A stretch of 64,000 nt of DNA, from positions 171,471 to 235,470 of the forward strand of contig NZ_JAXMOR010000003.1 in assembly GCF_034669705.1 (NCBI RefSeq). The letters run 5' to 3'. Origin of the DNA: Marinovum sp034669705. Lineage in GTDB: Bacteria > Pseudomonadota > Alphaproteobacteria > Rhodobacterales > Rhodobacteraceae. This document shows positions 8,601 to 17,976 of the stretch, piece after piece. Every line of letters begins with the position of its first letter. Within the stretch, counting starts at the first letter, position 1. A program made the translations under genes and the position numbers. Under the pieces are notes generated by a model. The model worked only from the letters and a program-made list of their open reading frames with translations. It had not been told where the DNA came from and ran no database searches.

Positions 8601-11104
8601 GCATCGCCCTGATCACCGTGATGTCGCACCGGCTGATCGGCATGCAGAGCGTCGCGGTCAGCGCCGGCGAAAATACTGTCACCCTGCCGGTGACCGAGGA
8701 CTGGGGCGCCGGCGCCTATGTCTCGGCCATGGTGATCCGGCCGATGGATGCTCCGGCCGGCCAGACGCCGTCGCGCGCGTTGGGGCTGGCCCATGCCGCC
8801 ATCGATCCCGGTGACCGCGCGCTCGACGTGCGGTTGATCACCGACGACACCGCCGCGCCGCGCGGCCCGCTGAGCGCCACGGTCGGGGTCGGGGGCATCG
8901 CGGCGGGCGAGACCGCCTTTGTCACCGTGGCCGCCACCGATCTGGGCGTGCTCAACATCACCGGCTTCGACAGCCCCGATCCGCAGGGCCACTACTTCGG
9001 CCAGCGCAAGCTCGGGGTCGAGATGCGCGACGTTTATGGCCGGCTGATCGACGGGCTCGACGGCGCCATGGGGCGGTTGCGCTCCGGCGGCGATGCCGGC
9101 GACAGCCTGCGCGCCAGCAGCCCGCCGCCGACCGAAGACCTTGTGGCGCTGTTCAGCGGCCCGGTCGCGGTCGGGCCGGAGGGCCGGGCCGAGGTCAGCT
9201 TTGACATCCCCGAGTTCAACGGCACGATCCGCCTTGCCGCCATCGCCTGGTCGCCCACCGGCGTGGGACAGGCCGAGCGCGACGTGCTGGTGCGCGACCC
9301 GGTGGTGGTCACCGCCAGCCTGCCGCGCTTCCTGGCGCCGGGTGACGAAAGCCGGATGCTGCTCGAGATCACCCATGCCGACGGGCCGTCGGGGCAGATG
9401 CGCCTTGCGGTCAGCGCAGAGGGCGTCAGCCTGGAGACCGGTGCGCTGCCGGAGAGCGTGACGCTGGCCGATCAGGCCACCGCGCGGCTCACCGTGCCAC
9501 TTTCGGCGCAGGCCGAGGGCGATCACGCCATCACCGTCACGCTGACCACCCCGGCGGGCGAGAGCCTGAGCAAGCGCCTTGCCGTGCCGGTGCGCAACAC
9601 CGACCCCGAGATCGCGCAGACCCGCCGCTTCAGCCTCGCCGCGGGCGAGACCTTTACCTTCGATGACAACATCTTTGCCGGCCTGGCCGCCCGCAGCGCT
9701 TCGGCGCTGATCGCCGCCGGTCCCTTGGCACGGTTCGATGCGCCCCGGCTGCTGGCCGCGCTCGAGCGTTACCCCTATGGCTGCACCGAGCAGATCACCT
9801 CTCAGGCGCTGCCGCTGCTCTATATGTCATCGGTGACCGAGGCGATGGGCCTGACCGAGACCGCCCGCCTGCAGGAGCGCATCGACCAGACCGTCGGCCG
9901 TATCCTGACCCGGCAGGCGCCGAACGGGGCCTTCGGCCTCTGGCGGGCGGAGTCCGGGGATTTCTGGCTCGACGCCTACGTCAGCGATTTCCTCAGCCGG
10001 GCGCGGGCGCAGGGCTTTGCAGTGCCGGACGCGGCCTTTCGCCAGGCGATGGACAACCTGCGCAACCGGGTGAACTACGCCCCGGATTTTGACGCGGGCG
10101 GCGAGGATCTGGCCTATGCGCTGATGGTGCTGGCACGCGAGGGCAGTGCCGCGATGGGCGACCTGCGCTACTATGCCGACGTCAAGGGCCGCGCCTTCGC
10201 CACGCCGCTGGCGGCCGCGCAACTGGGTGCGGCGCTGGCGATGTATGGCGACCAGACCCGGGCGGACGCGATGTTTCGCATCGCCATGGACAAACTGGCC
10301 CGGCGGCCCGAGACCGAGGTACCGCTCTACCGCACCGACTATGGCACTGACCTGCGCGACGCCGCCGGCGTCCTGTCGCTGGCGGTGGCGGCCGGCTCGG
10401 AGGCGGTGGATCGCGCCGCGCTGGTGCGACGGATCGCCGCCACGGGGGCAGAGCTCTCGACCCAGGAACAGGCCTGGTCGCTGCTGGCGGCGCATGAGAT
10501 GGTGACCGATCCCGCCGGCGGGAGCATCAGCCTTGATGGCGCCCCGGTCTCCGGGCCGCTGGTGCGCCGCTTCGGGGCCGGCGCCGCGCCGCGCAGCATC
10601 ACCAACACCGGCGGCAGCGCGACCGACATCACCCTCACCACCTTTGGCCGGCCTTTGGGTGCGGTCGCGGCGAGCGGCTACGGCTACCGGCTGGAGCGGC
10701 TGTACTTCACCCTCGAGGGCCAGCCGGTGACCGGCCCGGTGGCGATGGGCGACAGGCTGGTCACGGTGCTGCGGGTGATCCCAGCCGAAGAGACCGGCGC
10801 GCGGCTGATGATCGACGATCCGCTGCCGGCGGGGTTCGAGATCGACAACCCCAACCTGCTGCGCTCGGGCGATGTGCGCGGGCTCGACTGGCTCGATCCG
10901 GTGCCGGCGCAGCATGCCGAGTTCCGCAGCGACCGCTTCCTCGCCGCGGTCGACCATCAGGGCGCGCGGCCGTTCGAGCTGGCCTACGTGGTCCGCGCAA
11001 TCTCGCCCGGCGATTTCCACCACCCGGCGGCGGTGGTCGAGGACATGTACCGCCCGCAATACCGCGCGCGCACCGGCTCGGGGCGGCTGACGGTGACGGA
11101 ATGA
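5681..11104 (+). CDS. Alpha-2-macroglobulin family protein, periplasmic, thioester type
   Basis: This very large protein (1807 residues) begins with a cleavable Sec signal peptide ending Ala-Leu-Ala-Gln near residue 20 and preceded by a GGAGG site. Residues about 25-85 form a Cys-rich PAN/apple-like segment (C-x3-C..C-AAFTFN). Repeated beta-sandwich MG-type domains follow. The reactive thioester motif G-C-T-E-Q has its Cys near residue 1368, and an alpha-helical thioester domain and receptor-binding-like end complete it. Bacterial alpha-2-macroglobulins are thought to trap proteases that enter the periplasm. It overlaps pbpC by 4 nt (ATGA), the classical pairing with a bifunctional PBP1C that repairs peptidoglycan. 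Unlike E. coli YfhM, no lipobox Cys follows the signal peptide, so it is predicted to be soluble in the periplasm. Confidence 0.95.
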   Translation: MRRLLTALSFALSAAPALAQDVLPERRVVVSRDVDFYGADLQALFDTSLEACQRICLADPACAAFTFNNRSNACFPKSAVSERLEYEGALSGMVLATDPAVAQGAVARAEDLGFLSQADLDAALAQARGLGALHMGGKWTVEALLQATRDQEAAGNPANALHWTGAALAQSDAGDLWVDYGRLALAGGAADDAGERLSAMALSAAVNGYLRAASDPGRIAALLLLAEALEAEGRGADMLPALRLAETIAPRGDVTAALEAALGKYGFRIIDHRTESDRAEPRICVEFSEDLQRAGLDYTPYVQLPDPGLVVSATERDICIGGVRHGARYQLSFRSGLPAASGEQLAGDVTITQYVRDRAPAVAFRGRAYVLPRAAGAGLPIETVNLSEVDLTLRRVSDRNLLRAIQDSYFGAPMGSYAERRFEQEVGETIWQGTAEVESRLNADVTTRLPVGELLADQAAGIYALTARVPGADEYSDDRATQWFVLSDLGLASLSGTDGLHVFLRGLGDAAPREGVTVQLISQANRVLAEAETDASGHIRFDPGLTRGTQGSAPALLVAKTGDDIAFLSLQDPGFDLSDRGVEGREPAGPVDVFLATDRGAYRAGEVIHVTALARDAQARAIEGLPLVAVLTRPDGVEYARHLSSDGTAGGHVFAMPLGASVPLGTWRIALHADPQTPALATQAVLVEDFLPERIDFDLALPEGRLTAADRPELTVEARYLFGAPGADLPAEVRLRLTRAEEIDGWPGFRFGRHDVAFEPRTEYLEGDLRTDASGRLVTPLSFPEVFGEAAGLPLQAEVVVSLSEGSGRPVERRLTRELATSGPVIGINPLFDGVLQEGAEARFRLIGLDGAGAATAMPVRWRLDRVETRYEWYQLHGQWNWEPVVSRSAVADGEVTLGTAPVEIGADVGWGQYELVVERTGGNYVAASTAFWAGWYAPAETAETPDMLELSLDKPAYRPGETATLRLVPRHAGIALITVMSHRLIGMQSVAVSAGENTVTLPVTEDWGAGAYVSAMVIRPMDAPAGQTPSRALGLAHAAIDPGDRALDVRLITDDTAAPRGPLSATVGVGGIAAGETAFVTVAATDLGVLNITGFDSPDPQGHYFGQRKLGVEMRDVYGRLIDGLDGAMGRLRSGGDAGDSLRASSPPPTEDLVALFSGPVAVGPEGRAEVSFDIPEFNGTIRLAAIAWSPTGVGQAERDVLVRDPVVVTASLPRFLAPGDESRMLLEITHADGPSGQMRLAVSAEGVSLETGALPESVTLADQATARLTVPLSAQAEGDHAITVTLTTPAGESLSKRLAVPVRNTDPEIAQTRRFSLAAGETFTFDDNIFAGLAARSASALIAAGPLARFDAPRLLAALERYPYGCTEQITSQALPLLYMSSVTEAMGLTETARLQERIDQTVGRILTRQAPNGAFGLWRAESGDFWLDAYVSDFLSRARAQGFAVPDAAFRQAMDNLRNRVNYAPDFDAGGEDLAYALMVLAREGSAAMGDLRYYADVKGRAFATPLAAAQLGAALAMYGDQTRADAMFRIAMDKLARRPETEVPLYRTDYGTDLRDAAGVLSLAVAAGSEAVDRAALVRRIAATGAELSTQEQAWSLLAAHEMVTDPAGGSISLDGAPVSGPLVRRFGAGAAPRSITNTGGSATDITLTTFGRPLGAVAASGYGYRLERLYFTLEGQPVTGPVAMGDRLVTVLRVIPAEETGARLMIDDPLPAGFEIDNPNLLRSGDVRGLDWLDPVPAQHAEFRSDRFLAAVDHQGARPFELAYVVRAISPGDFHHPAAVVEDMYRPQYRARTGSGRLTVTE

Positions 11105-13137
11105 GGCGTCTCGGCCTCTTCGCGCTGGTCCTGCTGCTTTGGGGCGCGGCGGCCGCGCGGGACGGGTTCGACGGCTGGGTGGCGGCGACGGTGCTGCCGC
11201 CGGTGCTGGCCGAGACCTCCGTCGAGGTGCGCGACCGCGACGGCCGGCTGCTGCGCGGCTACACGGTCGAGGACGGGCGCTGGCGGTTCTCGGTGACGCT
11301 GGACCAGATCGACCCGCTGCTGGTCGAGATGCTGGTGGCCTACGAGGACCGGCGGTTCCACGCGCATGCCGGCGTCGACCTGATCGCCGTGACCCGCGCG
11401 GTGGCGCAGGCGCTGCGCCACGGCCGGGTGGTCTCTGGCGGCTCGACCCTGACGATGCAGGTTGCGCGGCTGCTGGAGGACAGCGGCACCGGCGCGCTGT
11501 CGGGCAAGCTGCGGCAGGCACGGCTGGCGCTGGCGCTGGAACGGCGGCTGACCAAGCGCGAGATCCTGACGCTCTATTTCACCCATGCGCCCTATGGCGG
11601 CAATCTCGAGGGGGTGCGGGCCGCCACACTGGGCTATTTCGGCAACGAGCCGCGCCGGCTGACCCCGGCCGAGGCGGCGCTCTTGGTGGCGCTGCCACAA
11701 AGCCCAGAGGGCCGCCGCCCCGACAAGCACCGCGAGCGGGCTCTGGCAGCGCGCGACCGGGTGCTGGCGCGGATGCAGCGCTTTGCGGTGATCGATGACG
11801 AGACCGCGCAGGCCGCCCGGCACGAGCCGGTGCCTGCGGCGCGGCGGGATTTCCCGGTGCTGGCGGCGCATCTGGCCGACCGGGCGGGCCGTGCGGCGCC
11901 CTTTGCCGCGGTGCATGACCTGACGGTGGACCGCGCGCTCCAGGCCCGCCTCGAGGCGCTGGCGGCGCGGGCAGTGCGCGGCCGCGGGGCGCATCTCTCG
12001 GTGGCGTTGGTGGTGGCCGATCACCACACCGGCGCGGTGCTGGCCTCGGTCGGATCGGCCGGGCTGGGCGCGGCAGAGACCCGCGACGGTTTCGTCGACA
12101 TGACCCGGGCGCTGCGCTCGCCCGGCTCGACCCTGAAGCCGCTGGTCTATGCCCTGGCCTTCGACCGCGGACTGGCCCATCCGCAGACCCTGATCGACGA
12201 CAGCCCGGTGCGCTTCGGGGCCTACGCGCCGCAGAACTTCGACGGCCGGTTCCGCGGCGAGGTGACGGTGGAGCGCGCGTTGCAGATGTCGCTCAACATC
12301 CCGGTGGTGCGGCTGACTCAGGCTCTGGGACCGGCGCATCTGATGGCGGCGCTTCGGCGCTCCGGTGCCGCGCCGGCGCTGCAGGGCGGTGCGCCGGGGC
12401 TGGCGGTTGCGCTAGGCGGTCTGGGGATGACGCTGGAGGATCTGGTGCAGCTTTATGCCGCGCTGGCGCAGGGGGGAGCGGCGCGCGAGTTGCAGTGGCG
12501 CAAGGGTGCGGGGGCCGCGCCCGCTGCGCCGGTCACCGGTGCGGTCGCGGCCTGGCAGGTGGGGCATATCCTGTCGCGTATCGCCCCGCCGCCCGGCGCG
12601 CCGCGTGACTGGCTCGCCTACAAGACCGGCACCTCCTATGGCCATCGCGACGCCTGGGCGTTGGGCTACGACGGCCGGCATGTGGCCGGGGTCTGGCTGG
12701 GCCGGCCAGATGGCACGCCGGTGCCGGGGGCCTTCGGCGGCGAGATCGCGGCGCCGGTGCTGTTCGAGGCCTTCCAGCTGCTGAAACCCGCGCCGGAGGC
12801 CCTGCCGCCGCCGCCGCCGGCCACGCTGATGCTCCGCAATGCCGAGCTGCCGCAGCCCTTGCGGCACTTTCGCGCCCGGGACGGACAGTATCGCAGCGGT
12901 GACGGTCGGCTCGAGATGGTGTTTCCGCCGGATGGCGCGCAGCTCGCGGGCCGCGAGGTGACGGTCAAGCTGCGCCATGGCACGCCGCCCTTTACCCTGC
13001 TGCTGGACGGCGCGCCGCTGGTCACCGGCACGCGCGAGCGGGCGCTGCCGGTCGAGTTGCCCTCGGCGGGGTTCTCGCGGCTGTCGGTGGTGGACGAGGC
13101 GGGGGCCTCGGTGGCCGCGATGGTGTGGCGGCCCTAG
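11101..13137 (+). CDS. pbpC: Penicillin-binding protein 1C, bifunctional
   Basis: This 678-residue class A PBP has an N-terminal membrane anchor (residues 1-20). Its GT51 transglycosylase domain carries the EDRRFxxHAG motif near 80-90 and GGSTLTMQ near 120. The transpeptidase domain has the SxxK serine in G-S-T-L-K at about 343, an SLN motif near 398, and K-T-G-T near 508. A C-terminal BiPBP_C-like beta domain fills the last 90 residues. It polymerises and crosslinks peptidoglycan at the inner membrane. Its start overlaps the macroglobulin stop (ATGA), so the pair is probably translationally coupled and acts as an envelope defence/repair unit, as proposed for yfhM-pbpC in other proteobacteria. 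Confidence 0.95.
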   Translation: MRRLGLFALVLLLWGAAAARDGFDGWVAATVLPPVLAETSVEVRDRDGRLLRGYTVEDGRWRFSVTLDQIDPLLVEMLVAYEDRRFHAHAGVDLIAVTRAVAQALRHGRVVSGGSTLTMQVARLLEDSGTGALSGKLRQARLALALERRLTKREILTLYFTHAPYGGNLEGVRAATLGYFGNEPRRLTPAEAALLVALPQSPEGRRPDKHRERALAARDRVLARMQRFAVIDDETAQAARHEPVPAARRDFPVLAAHLADRAGRAAPFAAVHDLTVDRALQARLEALAARAVRGRGAHLSVALVVADHHTGAVLASVGSAGLGAAETRDGFVDMTRALRSPGSTLKPLVYALAFDRGLAHPQTLIDDSPVRFGAYAPQNFDGRFRGEVTVERALQMSLNIPVVRLTQALGPAHLMAALRRSGAAPALQGGAPGLAVALGGLGMTLEDLVQLYAALAQGGAARELQWRKGAGAAPAAPVTGAVAAWQVGHILSRIAPPPGAPRDWLAYKTGTSYGHRDAWALGYDGRHVAGVWLGRPDGTPVPGAFGGEIAAPVLFEAFQLLKPAPEALPPPPPATLMLRNAELPQPLRHFRARDGQYRSGDGRLEMVFPPDGAQLAGREVTVKLRHGTPPFTLLLDGAPLVTGTRERALPVELPSAGFSRLSVVDEAGASVAAMVWRP

Positions 13138-13522
13138 GGTGGCGGAGGTGAAAGCATCCTGCGGGGTGGCGGAGGTGGGTTTGAAACCCACCCTACGCCG
13201 GTGGGGAAGATTGGAGCGCGTAGGGTGGGGTTTACCCCCACCGCCGTCTGGGCGTGCTGCCTTGCGTCGGTTCGATACCGTCGTGGGGGAGGTAGGTTGG
13301 AAACCCACCCTACATGGGCGTGGCCGGCGGTTGAGCTCGAGGTGCCATTTCGGGCGGATTACCCAACTATCGGCGGAGTTTGGCGTCACGCGCAGGGTCA
13401 GTCGCCGGTGTTGCAGGTCGAAGTCGGGTTAGAAACCGACCCCGAGCGACAAGCGGCTGCGCGCGCCGCGTGAGGCGGACAGGGCGGGGCTGTCCCCCGC
13501 CGCCGCCCGCAGCCGGAGCGCC
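13138..13522. other. Repeat-filled convergent intergenic region
   Basis: There is no credible gene in these 385 nt between pbpC and the thiolase. The region holds four copies, two good and two degenerate, of a palindrome with core GGTGGGTTT/AAACCCACC, described separately. It also has a short direct repeat of GGGTGGCGGAGGTG at about 13137-13150 and about 13165-13178. The last 60 nt are GC-rich with no clear hairpin plus T-run. Confidence 0.7.
13174..13313. repeat. Palindromic repeats, family A, copies 1-3
   Basis: Copy 1 at 13174-13192 is a perfect 9-bp inverted repeat, GGTGGGTTT-G-AAACCCACC, followed by CTACG. Copy 2 at 13224-13242 has arms GGTGGGG/CCCCACC. Copy 3 at 13288-13313 is imperfect (GGTAGGTTGG / ACCCACCCTAC). 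A more divergent relative lies at 13423-13440 (GTCGGGTT/AACCGAC). Further copies are at 15388-15409, 15434-15457 and 17938-17961. The copies are tightly clustered, within 4.8 kb. Confidence 0.8.
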
Positions 13523-14701
13523 TCACACCCGTTCGATGGCGAGCGCGATGCCCTGGCCGCCGCCGATGCACATGGTGATCAGCGCGGTCTTGCCGCCGAT
13601 GCGCTCCAGCTCGTAGAGCGCCTTGACCACGAGGATCGCGCCCGTTGCCCCCACCGGGTGGCCCAGCGCGATGGCACCGCCGTTGGGGTTCACCTTGGCG
13701 GCGTCGAGCCCCAGCTCCTTGTTGACCGCCAGCGCCTGGGCGGCAAAGGCCTCGTTCGATTCGATCACGTCGAAGGTGTCGAGGCTCAGGCCGGTGCGCT
13801 CCAGCAGGTTGCGCACCGCCGGCACCGGACCGATGCCCATCACCTCTGGCCGCACCCCGGCATGGGCATAGCCCAGCACCCGCGCCCGCGGCGTCAGACC
13901 GGCGCTCTCGGCCGCGTCACCCCGCGCCAGGACAATCGCCGCCGCTCCGTCGTTGATGCCCGAGGCGTTGCCGGCGGTGACGCGGCCGTCCTTCTGAAAC
14001 ACCGCGCGCAGCCCGGCCAGCGCCTCGGCAGTGGTGCTCTTGGGGTGTTCGTCCACCTCGAAGGGCACCATGTCGCGCTTGACCCGCACCTCGACCGGCG
14101 TGATCTGCTCGGCAAAGCGGCCCTCGGCGATGGCCCTGGCGGCGCGCTGCTGGCTTTCGAGCGCAAAACTGTCCTGGTCCTCGCGGCCGATGCCGTGCTC
14201 GGCGGCGACGTTCTCGGCCGTCACCCCCATGTGGCCGGTGCCGAAGGGGCAATGCAGCGCGCCCAGCATCATGTCGAGGGTGCGGATGTCGCCCATCTTC
14301 TGGCCGAAGCGCTGCGACGGGTTGATGAAGGGTGCGCGGCTCATGCTCTCGGCGCCGCCGGCAAGGGCGAACTCCGCATCGCCCAGCATCAGCGACTGCA
14401 CCGCCGAGGCCACCGCCTGGGCACCCGAGCCGCAGAGCCGGTTGACGTTCATCGCCGGGGTGGTGTCTGGGATGCCGGCCTCGATCGCGGCGGCGCGGCT
14501 GAGGTACATGTCGCGCGGCTCGGTGTTGATCACATGGCCGAAGACCACGTTGCCGATCTGGCCGGGCTCGACGCCGGAGCGCGCCATCGCCGCCTTGCTG
14601 ACCTGGGTGGCGAGCGCGATCGGCGGGGTGCCGGCCAGCGCGCCGCCGAAGGTGCCGATGGCGGTGCGGGCGCCGCCGAGAATGACGATATCTTCAGACA
14701 T
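13523..14701 (-). CDS. Acetyl-CoA C-acetyltransferase / thiolase
   Basis: This 392-residue biosynthetic-type thiolase condenses two acetyl-CoA to acetoacetyl-CoA, or cleaves beta-ketoacyl-CoA. The nucleophilic Cys is at residue 90 in the N-R-L-C-G-S-G motif. The His of GHPVGATGA lies near 349, and the second Cys of CIGGGQG near 379. The length and motifs fit the PhaA/AtoB/BktB group. No phaB or phaC is adjacent, so it could serve polyhydroxyalkanoate synthesis, beta-oxidation or ketone-body use. A GGAGG ribosome binding site precedes the ATG. It is divergent from the XRE-cupin regulator with 117 nt between the starts. Confidence 0.93.
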   Translation of the reverse strand: MSEDIVILGGARTAIGTFGGALAGTPPIALATQVSKAAMARSGVEPGQIGNVVFGHVINTEPRDMYLSRAAAIEAGIPDTTPAMNVNRLCGSGAQAVASAVQSLMLGDAEFALAGGAESMSRAPFINPSQRFGQKMGDIRTLDMMLGALHCPFGTGHMGVTAENVAAEHGIGREDQDSFALESQQRAARAIAEGRFAEQITPVEVRVKRDMVPFEVDEHPKSTTAEALAGLRAVFQKDGRVTAGNASGINDGAAAIVLARGDAAESAGLTPRARVLGYAHAGVRPEVMGIGPVPAVRNLLERTGLSLDTFDVIESNEAFAAQALAVNKELGLDAAKVNPNGGAIALGHPVGATGAILVVKALYELERIGGKTALITMCIGGGQGIALAIERV

Positions 14702-14818
14702 GGGAGTTCCTCCGTTCGGGTCTGGCCGGAGTATGTCGGGCGCCGCGGCTCTTGTCAGCAGAACGTGGGGTCACGGATCGCGCTTGATCTGCCCGGGCTG
14801 CCGCGTCACTATTCCGCC

Positions 14819-15388
14819 ATGACGGATACATCAGACGATATTCTGGCACTGCTGCCCGCGCGGCTGAAAGAGGCCCGGCGGGCGCAGGGCCTGTCGCTCG
14901 ACGCGGTGTCGAAGCTCTCGGGCGTGTCGCGCTCGATGGTGAGCCAGATCGAGCGCGGCGAGAGCTCGCCCACCATTGCCACCCTGTGGAACCTGACCCG
15001 GGCGCTGCAGGTGGATTTCGCCGGGCTGCTCGAGAAGGAGGCGCAGGTCAACCGCATCGAGGTGCTGCGCGCCGACCAGATCCCGACGATCGACAACATG
15101 GGCGAGGGCTGCCGGATCCGCATCCTCTCGCCGCCGGAAGAGGCCGGGCGCAACGAGCTCTACGAGCTGCGGTTCGAGGCCGGCGGGCGGCTCGACAGTC
15201 AGCCGCACAAGCGCGGCACGGTGGAGATCGTCAGCGTGATCGCCGGCACGGTGGAAATCGCGTCTGAAGAGGCGGTGGCGCGGCTCGAGGGCGGCGACAG
15301 CGCGCGTTACGCCGCCGATTTGCGGCACTGCATCCGCGCGGTCGCGGGCGAGGCACAGGTGTTCCTGGTGGTGCAGGACGCCGGGTAG
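14819..15388 (+). CDS. XRE-family transcriptional regulator with C-terminal cupin domain
   Basis: The protein has 189 residues. Residues about 15-70 form a Cro/CI-type helix-turn-helix (LKEARRAQGLSLDAVSKLSG, then SRSMVSQIERGESSPT), and the last 80 residues form a small cupin beta-barrel. This architecture is typical of regulators that sense a small metabolite, often an amino acid or polyamine, through the cupin. Much longer in-frame upstream sequence is open but runs antisense through the thiolase, so I start at the ATG at 14819. It lies between the thiolase (divergent) and kbl-tdh (same strand, 166 nt downstream), so it is a reasonable candidate regulator of either. Its TAG stop is embedded in a family A palindrome. 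Confidence 0.88.
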   Translation: MTDTSDDILALLPARLKEARRAQGLSLDAVSKLSGVSRSMVSQIERGESSPTIATLWNLTRALQVDFAGLLEKEAQVNRIEVLRADQIPTIDNMGEGCRIRILSPPEEAGRNELYELRFEAGGRLDSQPHKRGTVEIVSVIAGTVEIASEEAVARLEGGDSARYAADLRHCIRAVAGEAQVFLVVQDAG

Positions 15389-15457
15389 GGTGGGGGTGCA
15401 ACCCACCCTGGCGCGGGGCGCAGTTGCAGGAGCGGTGGGTTGCAAACCCACCCTACG
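15388..15457. repeat. Palindromic repeats, family A, copies 4 and 5
   Basis: Copy 4 (15388-15409) has GGGTGGGGGTGCAACCCACCC and overlaps the stop codon of the XRE gene. Copy 5 (15434-15457) has arms GGTGGGTTTG-like and CAAACCCACC followed by CTACG. The copies are separated by about 25 nt and lie just upstream of the kbl promoter region, so they could terminate or attenuate readthrough from the regulator gene. Confidence 0.75.
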
Positions 15458-15465
15458 GCGTCTGT

Positions 15466-15511
15466 TATAATGGACATAATCCGTTAACCCGTAAATCCGC
15501 TATTTCGGATT
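15466..15511 (+). promoter_or_regulatory. Probable kbl-tdh control region
   Basis: A TATAAT hexamer lies at 15466-15471. Immediately downstream is AATCCG at 15478-15483, repeated at 15494-15499, with its inverse CGGATT at 15506-15511. The second and third form a 6-bp inverted repeat around CTATTT. The arrangement looks like an operator overlapping or just downstream of a -10 box. No convincing -35 could be placed at the right distance. The binding protein is unknown; the adjacent XRE-cupin regulator is one candidate. Confidence 0.4.
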
Positions 15512-15554
15512 GGCGTCTGTTGTGCTAGAAAGGGGCGACGAAAGGAGTCGCACC

Positions 15555-16738
<1,184 letters not shown>

Positions 16739-16742
<4 letters not shown>

Positions 16743-17773
16743 GAAACGACATGAAGGCGCTGGTGAAGGCCGAGGCGCGCGAGGGGCTCTGGATGCAGGA
16801 TGTGCCGGTGCCGGAGATCGGCCCCGAGGACGTGCTGATCAAGGTCAACAAGACCGGCATCTGCGGCACCGACGTGCATATCTGGAACTGGGACGACTGG
16901 GCGCAGAAGACCGTGCCGGTGCCGCTGGTCACCGGGCATGAGTTTGCCGGCGAGATCGTCGAGATCGGCGCCCGCGTCGAGGACCTGAAGATCGGCCAGC
17001 GCTGTTCTGGCGAGGGTCACCTGATCGGCAAGCATTCGCGGCAGTCCCGCGCCGGCAAATTCCACCTCGACCCCGAAACCCGCGGCATCGGCGTCAATGA
17101 ACAGGGGGCTTTCGCGCAATACCTGCGCTTGCCGGCCTTCAACGTGGTGCCGCTGCCCGACGAGATCGACGACGAGATCGGCGCCATCCTCGATCCGCTG
17201 GGCAACGCCGTGCACACCGCGCTGTCGTTCGACCTGGTGGGAGAGGACGTGCTGATCACCGGCGCCGGGCCGATCGGCATCATGGCGGCCGCGGTGGCCC
17301 GGCATGTGGGCGCGCGCCACGTGGTGATCACCGACGTGAACCCCGACCGGCTGGCGCTGGCGGAAAAGGTCGCCGACGTGGTGACGGTGAACGTGGCAAA
17401 ACAGGCGTTGCAGGACGTGGTCGCCGGGCTGAAGATGAAGGAAGGCTTCGACGTCGGCCTCGAGATGTCTGGCAACCAGCAGGCGCTCGACCAGATGGTC
17501 GAGGCGCTGGTGATGGGCGGCCGGATCGCTTTGCTGGGCATTCCGCCCGGCAAGTCGCCGGTGGACTGGTCGCGCATCGTGTTCAAGGCGATCACGCTGA
17601 AAGGCGTCTACGGGCGCGAGATCTTCGAGACCTGGTACAAGATGATCGCGATGCTGGAGAACGGGCTCGACGTGCGCGGGGTGATCACCCATCGCTTCAA
17701 GGCCGGCGACTTCGAACAGGGGTTTGCGGCGATGCGGTCGGGTAACAGCGGCAAGGTGGTGCTGGAATGGTAG
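16739..17773 (+). CDS. tdh: L-threonine 3-dehydrogenase lacking the structural zinc cysteines
   Basis: This 344-residue medium-chain dehydrogenase oxidises L-threonine to 2-amino-3-oxobutyrate with NAD+, feeding Kbl. Catalytic zinc ligands are visible as C42 (in ICGTD) and H67-E68 (GHE). The Rossmann GAGPIG is near 180, and E-M-S-G and R-S-G-N-S-G-K-V near the end are typical. The loop that holds the structural zinc in E. coli Tdh (four Cys) aligns without gaps at residues about 95-112, but the four positions read Gly, Ser, Ser and Asp. The enzyme therefore probably has only the catalytic zinc. The start overlaps kbl. A second ATG 12 nt inside (16751) would give the exact E. coli-like N-terminus and is an alternative start. 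Confidence 0.95.
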
Positions 17774-17833
17774 CGCGGTAGGGGGCGGCAGTGGTCACAG
17801 CGCCGTGGTTGGTGGTCGTTGCGGCGGCGGTGT

Positions 17834-17888
17834 GGGGGCTCTGCCCCCGGCCTGCGGCCTCCCCCGGAGGTTTATCTGGCAAGATGAA
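17834..17888. repeat. Intergenic hairpin repeat, family B, copy 2
   Basis: The hairpin GGGGGC-TCT-GCCCCC at 17834-17848 is followed by a C-rich stretch and CCCCCGGAGG, then TTTATCTGGCAAGATGAA ending at 17888. The tail matches copy 1 at 3283-3303 almost base for base. It lies between the convergent tdh and aldehyde dehydrogenase genes. Confidence 0.75.
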
Positions 17889-17937
17889 CGGGGGAGACTG
17901 CGTTTCTGGTTGACGGGCGGCGGCGGGTTGCAGCCTT

Positions 17938-17961
17938 GTAGGGTGGGTTTGCAACCCACCG
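17938..17961. repeat. Palindromic repeat, family A, copy 6
   Basis: GTAGGGTGGGTTTGCAACCC continues to ACC: an inverted repeat GGTGGGTT/AACCCACC around TGC, 16 nt from the stop of the convergent aldehyde dehydrogenase gene. It may act as a terminator-like stem, but there is no T-run. Confidence 0.75.
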
Positions 17962-17976
17962 CCCCTCAGGGGTGCG

